Below are positions 6,578-13,713 of a DNA stretch of 18,078 bases, piece by piece (position 1 is the stretch's first letter; every line of letters starts with the position of its first letter). A model generated the notes under the pieces. That model saw only the letters and a program-made list of their open reading frames with translations, made no database searches and had not been told where the DNA came from. The DNA comes from Saprospiraceae bacterium (GTDB taxonomy: Bacteria; Bacteroidota; Bacteroidia; Chitinophagales; Saprospiraceae), in contig JALVCY010000035.1 in assembly GCA_027009605.1 (NCBI GenBank), positions 1-18,078 on the forward strand, written 5' to 3'. Made by a program: the position numbers and the translations under genes.

Positions 6578-9163
6578 ATGAATCGACTACTCAGTTTTCT
6601 TGTGATTAGCTTATTTTTTGCGGCTTCTTGCACAACGACCAAACCCACCGTTACGACACCGGTCACCGAAACCAGAAAATTAGACGACCTAGTTGTCACA
6701 GCAAAAAAAATAGAGAAAGACCCGACCCAAATCAAAGTTCCGGTCTATCATGGCTCTCGTACTCTGGAAAATGATTTGATTCACACTCAGTTGGCTGTCA
6801 GCTTTAATATCCCCGCTCAAGAATTAATGGGCAAGGCCACCTTGACTTTAAAACCCGTTTTTTATCCAATGGATAACTTAACACTGGATGCCAAACAATT
6901 CACTTTTACGAAAGTAAAGCTAAACGGCCCAAACGGTAAGGATCTAAAATATCATAACACAGGCAGCCAAATCTTTATTGACCTTGACAAGTATTATTCC
7001 CGCCAGGATACTTATAAAATCTATTTGGAATATACGGCTCATCCCACTAAAGGCCCCAAAGGGGGAAGCTCTGCCATACAATCCGATCAGGGGCTTTACT
7101 TTATTGACCCAAACGGCACAGATCCTGAGAAACCAACCCAAATATGGACACAAGGGGAGACCGAAAGCAACTCACGTTGGTGTCCGACCATAGATTCCCC
7201 AAATGAAAGAGCGACCCACGAAATAGCCATCACCGTCGATAATAAATACAAAACATTGTCTAACGGTGTCTTTGTAAAAGCCGAAAAGAATCCGGATGGT
7301 ACACGGACAGATTATTGGAAGATGGATATTGACATTCCGCCTTATCTGATGATGATGGCCGTTGGCGACTTTGACATTGTGAGAGACACTTGGCAAGGCA
7401 AGCCGATAGCTTACTATATGGAACCCGAATACAAGGATTATGCTACAGATATTTTTCCATATACCAAGGAGCTACTGACTTTTTATTCTGATATTTTGGG
7501 GATTCCCTATCCTTGGCAGAAATATGACCAAATTGTCGTAAGAGACTATGTGTCCGGTGCGATGGAAAATGCAACTGCCGTTATCTTTGGTGAATTCATG
7601 AATGGCACCAAACGAGAATTGATGGGGCAGCATCGCAATGAGTTAATCGTAGCGCACGAAATGTTCCATCATTGGTTTGGAGACTATGTAACTACTGAAT
7701 CTTGGGCGAATACCACCTTAAATGAAGGTTTTGCTAATTATAGTGAATACCTATGGCTTGAGCATAAATACGGCAAAGACGAAGCGGATGCACATCTAGA
7801 TGAGCAACTGAACGGCTATTTGGGCAGTCATCCCTTACACCCGCTGATTAATTATCACTACAAGAACCGGGAAGACATGTTTGATGCGCATTCCTATAAC
7901 AAAGGGGGATGTACACTACAGATGTTGCGTAATATCGTAGGAGATGAAGCTTTTTTTGCGTCTCTGCACCGTTATCTCAAAACCAACGCCTTGACAGCTG
8001 TAGAAGTAGATGAGTTGCGGATGGCTTTTGAAGATGAATTGGGAACAGATTTACATTGGTTCTTTGATCAATGGTTTGAGCAAGCAGGACACCCTGAATT
8101 AGAAGTAAGCCATAGTTATGATGCTTCCGCAAAAATATTAACACTGACCATTGAGCAAACTCAAAAGGGCGATAACATTCCGGAAGTGTTCTTCTTACCG
8201 CTAAAAGTAGATATCTATGACAGCAAAGGTAAAGCAGACCGCCAATCCATCGAAATGAATGCCCGCAAACAAGTCTTTAAATTAGCTGTGGATTATGACC
8301 CTACCGTTGTCGAACTAGATCCGGAAGGAGTGTTAGTCGGCACAATTGATTATTTGGATCGCTCGCAGATTACTTGGCAAGAGCTATACAACTACATGCC
8401 TTCTTACCGGAGTCGTAAAAATGCGATTAAGCACTTATTGACTCCCTTACGGGAAAATGGCCAAATAAAAGCTTTTGCGAAAGCCCTTATAAAAGACCCC
8501 TATAGCGGGATTAGACAAACCGGACTTTATGCGCTGGAAGGGGAAAAATTAGACGCACCTACGCTTGCGACCATTGAAAAAATTGCTCAATCTGATTCTT
8601 CCCCGAGAAATCAAGCAGCAGCACTAAAGTTACTCGCATCCACCGGGGATAAAAAGTATGTACCACTGATGCAAAAGATTTTGAAGGATAACAGTTTGGC
8701 TTATACAGTTACCGGTTCGGCACTTTCCGGTTTGAATCAACTGGCTCCAGAAAAAGCCGCCCAATCGCTCCAACCGTTGGAAAATATCGAAAGTCAAAGT
8801 ATTCTTTCTTCCATCTCGGAGATTTATGCCAATAATCCTACACCGGAGCATCTAAAATTCTTTGAGAAAAATCTGACTAAAATCAAGGGTTTTGAAGCCG
8901 TTGACTTCTTTGGCAACTACATTATTTCGATTATGAAACTAGATCCCAGCCTTTTGGATCAGGCATTTTTGCGATTTAAAAATATTGCGACAGATATGAC
9001 TCAAGCTCCGGAAAGAAGATTTGCCGGCGCCAAAATGCTTTCGGAATTCCAAAAACAAGCCAAAGGCAATCCTTTAGTAGATACCGTCACCCAATATCTA
9101 AAAGAGATTAAGCAAAAAGAACAGATTGATGAGCTGAAGTCTATTTATAATCAAATGTTCTAA
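6578..9163 (+). CDS. M1-family zinc aminopeptidase, predicted lipoprotein
   Basis: The protein has 861 residues. A lipoprotein signal peptide (MNRLLSFLVISLFFAASC) puts the modified cysteine at C18, so the mature enzyme is probably membrane-anchored outside the cytoplasm. The M1 signatures are complete: exopeptidase motif GAMEN (327-331), zinc site HEMFH (360-364) with the third ligand E383 exactly 18 residues on (LNEGFANY), and the catalytic tyrosine in SYNKGG (Y440). It should remove N-terminal amino acids from peptides, feeding peptide uptake. The region after about 600 resembles alpha-helical HEAT-type repeats (for example PRNQAAALKLLASTGDKKYV), seen in other large bacterial M1 proteins. 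The ATG at 6578 is preferred because the signal peptide begins there; another ATG at 6569 is out of frame. The promoter is weak (TGTGTTTG at about 6530). A repeated element begins 8 nt after the stop. Confidence 0.93.
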   Translation: MNRLLSFLVISLFFAASCTTTKPTVTTPVTETRKLDDLVVTAKKIEKDPTQIKVPVYHGSRTLENDLIHTQLAVSFNIPAQELMGKATLTLKPVFYPMDNLTLDAKQFTFTKVKLNGPNGKDLKYHNTGSQIFIDLDKYYSRQDTYKIYLEYTAHPTKGPKGGSSAIQSDQGLYFIDPNGTDPEKPTQIWTQGETESNSRWCPTIDSPNERATHEIAITVDNKYKTLSNGVFVKAEKNPDGTRTDYWKMDIDIPPYLMMMAVGDFDIVRDTWQGKPIAYYMEPEYKDYATDIFPYTKELLTFYSDILGIPYPWQKYDQIVVRDYVSGAMENATAVIFGEFMNGTKRELMGQHRNELIVAHEMFHHWFGDYVTTESWANTTLNEGFANYSEYLWLEHKYGKDEADAHLDEQLNGYLGSHPLHPLINYHYKNREDMFDAHSYNKGGCTLQMLRNIVGDEAFFASLHRYLKTNALTAVEVDELRMAFEDELGTDLHWFFDQWFEQAGHPELEVSHSYDASAKILTLTIEQTQKGDNIPEVFFLPLKVDIYDSKGKADRQSIEMNARKQVFKLAVDYDPTVVELDPEGVLVGTIDYLDRSQITWQELYNYMPSYRSRKNAIKHLLTPLRENGQIKAFAKALIKDPYSGIRQTGLYALEGEKLDAPTLATIEKIAQSDSSPRNQAAALKLLASTGDKKYVPLMQKILKDNSLAYTVTGSALSGLNQLAPEKAAQSLQPLENIESQSILSSISEIYANNPTPEHLKFFEKNLTKIKGFEAVDFFGNYIISIMKLDPSLLDQAFLRFKNIATDMTQAPERRFAGAKMLSEFQKQAKGNPLVDTVTQYLKEIKQKEQIDELKSIYNQMF

Positions 9164-9171
9164 ACTAAACA

Positions 9172-9240
9172 GGGTGCAGTCGGGTTTTGTCCCCATTGAC
9201 CCTTTTCGATTATTTGTAATGGGCGTAAGTTTCTAGGAAA
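9172..9240 (+). repeat. Dispersed GGGTGCAGTCGG repeat, copy 1
   Basis: This begins GGGTGCAGTCGGGTTTTG and runs through CTTTTCGATTATTTG to GTAAGTTTCTAGGAAA. It aligns along its whole length with 17017-17087, with scattered substitutions and two or three one-base gaps. Its first 18 nt also match, inverted, the word at 17562-17580. It looks like the end of a mobile or formerly mobile element. Confidence 0.7.
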
Positions 9241-9308
9241 AAATGCGGCTAAAGCCGGCTTCCTACTTAGTTTTTATCCGTCAGCTAAAGCAGACGGTAA
9301 AAGCTAAG
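9236..9308 (+). repeat. 70-bp direct repeat with REP-like hairpins, copy 1
   Basis: Copy 1 (9236-9308) and copy 2 (9449-9519) are nearly identical. Each contains CGGCT-AA-AGCCG and the imperfect palindrome CCGTCAGCTAAAGCAGACGG. On the reverse strand each reads GTAGGA, then a GCCGGCTTTAGCCGC-type hairpin and a T-run. GTAG next to a hairpin is the layout of REP sequences mobilised by RAYT (IS200/IS605-related) transposases. No such transposase gene is in the window, so that link is inference. Confidence 0.7.
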
Positions 9309-9373
9309 AAAGTGAAATTAAAGAGATACCCGGAATCCAAGTTTGCGCCTGTTTTACCGTTGGTTTTTCTTTA

Positions 9374-9426
9374 CCGTTGGTTTTAACCAACGGACAAAAA
9401 GCAAAACTCTTAGGGGCTTTAGCCCC
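9374..9426. repeat. Two perfect palindromes (CCGTTGGTT and GGGGCT)
   Basis: CCGTTGGTT-TT-AACCAACGG (9374-9393) is a perfect 9-bp stem with a 2-nt loop. GGGGCT-TT-AGCCCC (9413-9426) is a perfect 6-bp stem. A partial copy of the first (TTTACCGTTGGTTTTTC) precedes it at about 9354. They stand between the two REP-like direct repeats and probably belong to the same cluster. Confidence 0.7.
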
Positions 9427-9448
9427 ATTGACTGACTAAACAAAAATA

Positions 9449-9519
9449 GAAAAAATGCGGCTAAAGCCGGTCTCCTACTTAGTTTTTATCCGTCAGCTAA
9501 AGCAGACGGTAAAAGCTAA
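9449..9519 (+). repeat. 70-bp direct repeat with REP-like hairpins, copy 2
   Basis: This is almost the same as 9236-9308, differing mainly where GGCTTCC becomes GGTCTCC. It runs without a break into the 19-bp tandem array. Confidence 0.75.
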
Positions 9520-9578
9520 AGCAGACGGTAAAAGCTAAAGCAAATGGTAAAAGCTAAAGCAGACGAAAAAGCTAAAAG
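9496..9578 (+). repeat. 19-bp tandem array, GCTAAAGCAGACGGTAAAA
   Basis: Units stand at 9496-9514, 9515-9533, 9534-9552 (with AAATGG for AGACGG) and 9553-9570 (18 nt), and a partial unit ends at 9578. The first unit is the tail of the 70-bp repeat, so the array grew from that tail. Copy 1 at 9236-9308 lacks the expansion. The units are contiguous and so are not CRISPR. Confidence 0.8.
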
Positions 9579-9739
9579 TAGGTAGTCCGGAAAAAGTCCA
9601 AACACCTTGACTTTAGCCTGCTTTACTGGTAGTTTTAACGGACGAAGCAGAACTTTCACAATCAAAGCCAAGCCCACACCTCAACAACAACGAAGTCCCA
9701 AGGACAAGTCCCAACCGGAGAGCCGTAGGCGACCGCCTC

Positions 9740-10040
9740 TACTCCTTCAACTAGCGAAGCTTGCGAGCGAATCAACTTTTTCAACTAGCGAAGAGAATCA
9801 ACTTCTTCGACTAAAACCCAAACTGAATTCCAAATATCATATAATGAGTAAAATCTCAAACAAGAACCCAAATCATCTCAACCAGCGAAGCTCTCAACCA
9901 CGAAGTCCGAATCCACGATAGTAATCGGGACAAGTTCTCAACCTAGAGAGCCGTAGGCGAACGGTCTCAACTTCTTCAACTAGCGAAGCCTGCGAGCGAA
10001 TCAACTTCTTCAACTTCTTCAACTCTAACGAAGCGAATCA
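9740..10040 (+). repeat. TCAAC / TAGCGAAG mosaic repeats
   Basis: CAACTAGCGAAG followed by GCGAGCGAATCAAC appears twice (about 9748-9775 and 9977-10003). It is surrounded by TTCTTCAAC nonamers (about 9960-10025) and by two GAGAGCCGTAGGCGA words (about 9718 and 9946). The reverse complement of the same words forms 5323-5394. The variable number and order of words suggests repeated duplication and shuffling. Confidence 0.7.
9893..9931 (+). repeat. 39-bp dispersed repeat, copy 3
   Basis: Identical by eye to 2871-2909 and, inverted, to 5541-5579. It is preceded by CTCAACCAGCGAAGCT, close to the CTCAACCAGCGCAGCGT before copy 1, and followed by the GAGAGCCGTAGGCGA word. Confidence 0.85.
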
Positions 10041-10059
10041 ACCAACGCACTCCCCTAAT

Positions 10060-11013
10060 TTACTCAAACTTTCCAATATACCGATTCCGCATTTTCTCGT
10101 GAATATCAGCGATGGTTACCAGAATTCCGGTTTCTTCTACAAAGCCAAAGTCATCATTCAAAGCAGAGCCAAAAGTCTTCATCGTGGATGACAAATTCAT
10201 GTAACTATTGATTAAAGGTGGGATGTTATGTTTCCTTTCCCTGATGAATTTGTTCAAAGCACGATGTCCTTCTTTGTAGGTTTTTCCTTCAAACATTTCA
10301 CGAAAGTGCTCCCAACCATAGTCTAGATGCAGTGGTTCTTTGGGAACCACCAACTTGTCTTTATCCGGGAAATAATAATGCATAAAATGAAGCAAAGCAT
10401 CTCGACTTTCCCGATTATAGTCCGGATACATCGTAACTTTTCCAAAAAGATAGTCTATATCCGGATTGTCATGGATAATTGCTCCAAGCCCATCCCATAA
10501 ATTATCTAAAGCAAAAATACCCCGCCGGGCATTGCCTTCTCGCCCCGATTGGTATTTGGGCTGAATCCAAGAACGGCCTAATTCGATGGTTTTGGGCAAA
10601 TAATCTGTAATAAACTCTTCCGAGAAATCAAAATAATGCAAAGTGGATAATTCATATTCATCCTTTTCGGCATGATAAGCATCTACGCATTTGATAAAGC
10701 GGTATCCACCAACGATTTCAGCTTCGTCCGGATTATAAATAATCATTTGTTGATAACATCGTTCAGAAGTATCATATTCATCAATATCCAAGGCCATTCC
10801 GGTACCGCCCCCGGGCTCTCTAAAGGATAACTCTCGAAGTCGTCCTATTTCTCGCATGACATGGGGTGCATTATGGTGATTTACGACGTAAACTTCGTTA
10901 TTTAGCTTATTCGTTTTACGCAAGTAGCGCTCCGGACTCAACTCTTTTCGGAGCACATCCTTATCTATTTCAGGAATCAGTTTGGCGTGATTCTTCTTCA
11001 TATTCAACAACAT
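10060..11013 (-). CDS. glsB: GNAT-type lipid N-acyltransferase, GlsB-like
   Basis: This 317-residue protein resembles the OlsB/GlsB branch of GNAT-fold acyltransferases, often annotated 'hemolysin-like'. These proteins join a 3-hydroxy fatty acid to the amino group of an amino acid (glycine in Bacteroides GlsB, ornithine in OlsB). Recognisable blocks are REIGRLRELSFRE (about 54-66), EIVGGYRFIKC, the conserved IELGRSWIQPKYQ and the following ARRGIFALDNLWDGLGAII. No signal peptide or membrane segment is present, consistent with a cytoplasmic-face enzyme. A PlsC-like gene lies immediately upstream on the same strand, as in the Bacteroides glsB-glsA pair. The ATG at 11013 is used; ATG at 11001 is an alternative. 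A -7 element (TACTTTTG) about 100 nt upstream suggests some independent transcription. The acceptor amino acid cannot be told from sequence. Confidence 0.85.
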   Translation of the reverse strand: MLLNMKKNHAKLIPEIDKDVLRKELSPERYLRKTNKLNNEVYVVNHHNAPHVMREIGRLRELSFREPGGGTGMALDIDEYDTSERCYQQMIIYNPDEAEIVGGYRFIKCVDAYHAEKDEYELSTLHYFDFSEEFITDYLPKTIELGRSWIQPKYQSGREGNARRGIFALDNLWDGLGAIIHDNPDIDYLFGKVTMYPDYNRESRDALLHFMHYYFPDKDKLVVPKEPLHLDYGWEHFREMFEGKTYKEGHRALNKFIRERKHNIPPLINSYMNLSSTMKTFGSALNDDFGFVEETGILVTIADIHEKMRNRYIGKFE

Positions 11014-11115
11014 TAGTAGTAAGAAATGGTAATCATTTCTTAAAAACTAATCATTCAACAAGCCGATATACATCTTTGCCGACCGCAAAAGATTAGCATG
11101 GTTTTTCATTTTTAG

Positions 11116-11123
11116 CAAAAGTA
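11116..11123 (-). promoter_or_regulatory. Candidate promoter -7 element for the glsB-like gene
   Basis: On the minus strand this reads TACTTTTG, followed by C, which matches TAnnTTTG. The -33 position is T-rich but lacks TTG. Transcription would start near 11109, about 95 nt before the start codon, within the 175-nt gap between the two acyltransferase genes. Confidence 0.4.
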
Positions 11124-11188
11124 CTAAAAATCTAGTAAATGTTAAAATATAGAAATATTTTGCTTTGAATAGGGCTAGAAGTGACAAA

Positions 11189-12013
11189 TTAGGGAGTTAG
11201 TAACTTTTTTTTCAGCTGATAAGTCTTTGCTTTGACCCATTGTGCCCACTCCCAATCACTTTTAGACGAATCAAAAGTCTCCGGAGCGATGACTTCGCCA
11301 AAGACTAAGTCAATCACTACATTTTTCTGCTTGTACATCTCATCTGCAAGGTACATCATTTCAATATTGGACTTAATGCCCAAAAAGGTTCGAATATTAG
11401 CCAAGCGATAGAAAAAATTAGATAACCGTCCGGTAACATAAACAGGCAACACAGGTTTTTTATTCTTTTTGGCTTGAGTAATAAAAGTTTTTTTCCACTC
11501 TAAGTCTTCTATTTTGCCATTTCTCTTTCGAGAAACTAAGCCGGCCGGAAAGATAAATAGGGCTTGATCACTAGCGAATAATTCGGTTACTTTTTTGAGT
11601 GATTCTTTGGCTGTTTTTCCATGCTTATTGACTCCTTGAAACAACATTTTCACGTTCTCAATATTCATCAAAACATCGTTAACGATAAACTTAATATCCG
11701 GCCTAATAGCATAGACTTCGTGTACAATTGCCAAGGCATCCATCCCGCCTAAGGGATGATTACAGACAAATAAACAGCCACCTTGGCGGGGGATATTTTC
11801 TAAGCCTTTGGAGCGTACGGTTATGTTTAATTCTTCTAGCGCAGCAGTACAAAATTCGACTCCTTTTTTGTCATGGAGCTTAGCCATACTTTGGTTCAGG
11901 TCTTCTTCATGGGTTATTTTTTTAATATACCTTAGCACAAATCCGGGCAACCACTCCAACAACTTTGGATTTTTATCTCTTATGACCTTTTCGATGTCAA
12001 CGAATTTCTTCAT
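11189..12013 (-). CDS. glsA: PlsC-family O-acyltransferase, GlsA-like
   Basis: The protein has 274 residues from the ATG at 12013. It carries the acyltransferase motif NHPLGGMD (about 85-92), a variant of the NHxxxxD motif in which five residues separate H and D, and the FPAGLVSRK block (about 155-163) equivalent to the substrate-binding motif. Both features are typical of the GlsA/OlsA-related branch, which adds a second fatty acid to the 3-hydroxyl of the N-acyl amino acid. Next to the GNAT-type gene, it completes a two-step aminolipid pathway at the inner membrane. The longer reading from 12037 starts with TTG and adds eight residues, mostly Lys/Ser, so it is not preferred. A TATTTTTG -7 element stands about 20 nt upstream of the ATG. 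Assignment as 1-acylglycerol-3-phosphate acyltransferase is the main alternative. Confidence 0.85.
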   Translation of the reverse strand: MKKFVDIEKVIRDKNPKLLEWLPGFVLRYIKKITHEEDLNQSMAKLHDKKGVEFCTAALEELNITVRSKGLENIPRQGGCLFVCNHPLGGMDALAIVHEVYAIRPDIKFIVNDVLMNIENVKMLFQGVNKHGKTAKESLKKVTELFASDQALFIFPAGLVSRKRNGKIEDLEWKKTFITQAKKNKKPVLPVYVTGRLSNFFYRLANIRTFLGIKSNIEMMYLADEMYKQKNVVIDLVFGEVIAPETFDSSKSDWEWAQWVKAKTYQLKKKLLTP

Positions 12014-12034
12014 TTTACTTGCGCTTTTCTTACA

Positions 12035-12042
12035 CAAAAATA
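12035..12042 (-). promoter_or_regulatory. Candidate promoter -7 element for the glsA-like gene
   Basis: On the minus strand this reads TATTTTTG (TAnnTTTG). At a 19-nt spacing the -33 triplet is GTG in place of TTG. The initiation point would lie near 12028, about 15 nt before the ATG at 12013 and downstream of the TTG at 12037. This favours the shorter protein. Confidence 0.4.
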
Positions 12043-12110
12043 GAATATTTTTTTGTTTTTACACCGTACCTATCCGGTATAAATGCCTAGGTTATAATAA
12101 AGCTCAACTA

Positions 12111-13187
12111 CTAGACGTCAGCTTTCTTATTTAAAAACCAAATGACAACCACGCAAGATAGTGATAAAAGTCCAAATGCTTGATGCATCACCCCCAAGGT
12201 CAAAGGTACTTTTCCACTCCGGCAACCCAAAAGCGTGAATATTCCCAAAGTAATCTGTAGGCTCAATAATAATCCTAATACTGCCACCAATCTTTTATAG
12301 GCCGGATGGGCATCGGAAGAAAATACTTTTTTTATAAGAATAATCCCTACAATGGCAATTATATAAGCCGTCAACCGATGTACAAATTGAACTAAGCCGG
12401 TAGCAAAGAGATTTCCCGAGTCATAATTTTTCATATTGACTAGAGTCCACTCAGCAGGATTCATTAAAATATTGGGTATCCATTCTCCATTCATTTTCGG
12501 AAACGAAGGATAAGAAAATCCGGCTTTCATTCCGGACATTAAGCCACCTAGCATGACTTGAAAAGCCACTAAAATCAATAGTCCTAACAGCCATTTTCCA
12601 TTTTTTCCGAAAGGAATCTTCCCGGACACCGGTACGCCACTATTTTTGACGAAAGTCACTAATAAATATTCAAAAAGCAAAATAGCCAAACTTAAATGCA
12701 ACATCAGTTTATAGGCATTCACCCAGGGGCGATTAACCAAGCCGCTGGCCACCATAATCCACCCGAAAGAAGCCACAATAGCCGCTAAGAAAAAGACTAT
12801 CCACAAATCCCTTTTGAGCCTTGGATGGATCCAACGCTTGCGCAAAAAATAGAGCAAAGGAAAAATAAACACAAACCCCATACTTCTTGCCCACAATCTG
12901 TGGATAAATTCCCAAAAGTAAATATGCTTAAAAGCCGTAAGATTCATATCTTTATTTACTTTTTCATACTGGGGTGTTTGCTGATAAAGTTGATAGGCTT
13001 CTTGCCAAGCATCTTCAGACAATGGGGGAATGATGCCGGTAACGATATCCCATTTGGTAATCGACAAACCGGAGCCGGTCAGGCGAGTGATGCCCCCCAA
13101 AATAACCTGAAAGAATATCATGACTAAGCCAACAAATAACCAGATGCGAACCGGAAATGGAGATTTGCTTTTTACAAACAACTTCAT
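12111..13187 (-). CDS. ctaA: Heme A synthase (CtaA/COX15 family)
   Basis: CtaA oxidises the C8 methyl group of heme O to a formyl group, making heme A for aa3-type cytochrome oxidases. The protein has 358 residues and about eight membrane segments. The family signature GGITRLTGSGLSITKW is at 31-46, followed by the long DIVTGIIPPLSEDAW loop. Four conserved histidines fall in the expected helices: H96 (FIHRLWAR), H164 (LMLHLSLA), H270 (QFVHRLTA) and H335 (VMHQAFG). The signature and the large first periplasmic loop resemble the proteobacterial/mitochondrial COX15 type more than the short Bacillus type. The start is the ATG at 13187. It implies aerobic respiration. No oxidase genes or ctaB are in the window. 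The gene runs leftward, away from the DnaA-box-containing spacer. Confidence 0.96.
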   Translation of the reverse strand: MKLFVKSKSPFPVRIWLFVGLVMIFFQVILGGITRLTGSGLSITKWDIVTGIIPPLSEDAWQEAYQLYQQTPQYEKVNKDMNLTAFKHIYFWEFIHRLWARSMGFVFIFPLLYFLRKRWIHPRLKRDLWIVFFLAAIVASFGWIMVASGLVNRPWVNAYKLMLHLSLAILLFEYLLVTFVKNSGVPVSGKIPFGKNGKWLLGLLILVAFQVMLGGLMSGMKAGFSYPSFPKMNGEWIPNILMNPAEWTLVNMKNYDSGNLFATGLVQFVHRLTAYIIAIVGIILIKKVFSSDAHPAYKRLVAVLGLLLSLQITLGIFTLLGCRSGKVPLTLGVMHQAFGLLSLSCVVVIWFLNKKADV

Positions 13188-13199
13188 AAAAGAGATGAT

Positions 13200-13700
13200 T
13201 TATTGGTTTTCCACAAAACTAATATCCCTTTAATGAAGGTTTAATAAAATTTTTAAAAAAAACACACTCATCATTAGGACTGTTGATTTGTGGTAAATAT
13301 AAGTCGTTTATTTTTGGTTTTGGTATTGTTAAGATTTTATTTTTGTAGATTAACAATTGTTGTGACTATAACAGCTTGATTTAGAGCTATTTGGCTTTGT
13401 TTTCAACAAGCTGTGGATTGTACTTATGTTCAAATTTTATAAGAATGTGGATGTGGAGTAGATGGACTTGTCTGTCAATAAGTAGGTGTTGTGCTAACAC
13501 TTCTTAGTTATATATTATGATAAAAAATATATATTAATAGGGATTGTTAGTTACTGTGGATAAACAATAGGATTGCCAACACCAAACCAACTGTTGATGT
13601 GGAAAGCAATTTTGTGATAATTATATACCAATAGTACGCAATTATTGTGCCACAGTTACAATTGATATAAAAAAAATATAATATAATACTTTTTTTTCCC
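13200..13700. other. oriC: Candidate chromosomal replication origin (oriC)
   Basis: This 500-bp AT-rich spacer has no ORF. It holds one perfect DnaA box, TGTGGATAA at 13555-13563 (reverse complement TTATCCACA), and one with a single mismatch, TTTTCCACA at 13207-13215. Several two-mismatch relatives follow: TGTGGATTG (13412-13420), TGTGGATGT (13446-13454), TGTCAATAA (13473-13481) and TGTGGAAAG (13598-13606). Looser TGTTGAT words stand at 13281 and 13592. Nearly pure A/T tracts at about 13506-13538 and 13664-13690 could serve as unwinding elements. Supporting context is a perfect parS-type site 4.3 kb to the right, rpmH-rnpA 7 kb to the left, and an rRNA operon transcribed away from it. AT-rich DNA gives some such matches by chance, so this needs genome-wide GC skew to settle. 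Confidence 0.55.
13214..13244 (-). promoter_or_regulatory. Probable ctaA promoter
   Basis: On the minus strand a TTA, a 20-nt spacer and TAGTTTTG (plus-strand 13214-13221) match the Bacteroidota promoter with one change in the -33 triplet. Transcription would start near 13207, about 20 nt before the ctaA ATG. The -7 element overlaps TTTTCCACA (13207-13215), a one-mismatch DnaA box, so DnaA binding could affect ctaA expression; that is inference. Confidence 0.55.
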
Positions 13701-13713
13701 TTCCTTTTGGTTT

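Larger units (their letters stand above)
9164..10059. other. Repeat-dense gene-free region between the M1 peptidase gene and the glsB-like gene
   Basis: About 900 bp without a credible gene; the 104-codon frame at 9607-9921 translates repeats and has no protein-like features. The left half (9172-9600) holds a 69-bp dispersed repeat, a 70-bp direct repeat carrying REP-like hairpins, two perfect palindromes and a 19-bp tandem array. The right half (9640-10050) is a mosaic of TCAAC/TAGCGAAG words and includes a perfect 39-bp repeat copy. The flanking genes converge here, so no promoter is required. Confidence 0.7.

Noticed and set aside
9496..9578. CRISPR array
   Set aside because: The 19-bp units are contiguous with no unique spacers, and no cas gene is present. 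The same applies to 2706-2797.
9607..9921. 104-codon open frame on the plus strand
   Set aside because: It covers mosaic repeats that also occur in other frames and on the other strand; the translation is low-complexity Ser/Pro/Arg.
12061..12085. Terminator between ctaA and the glsA-like gene
   Set aside because: A 7-bp stem with a wobble pair exists, but neither strand has a U-tract after it.
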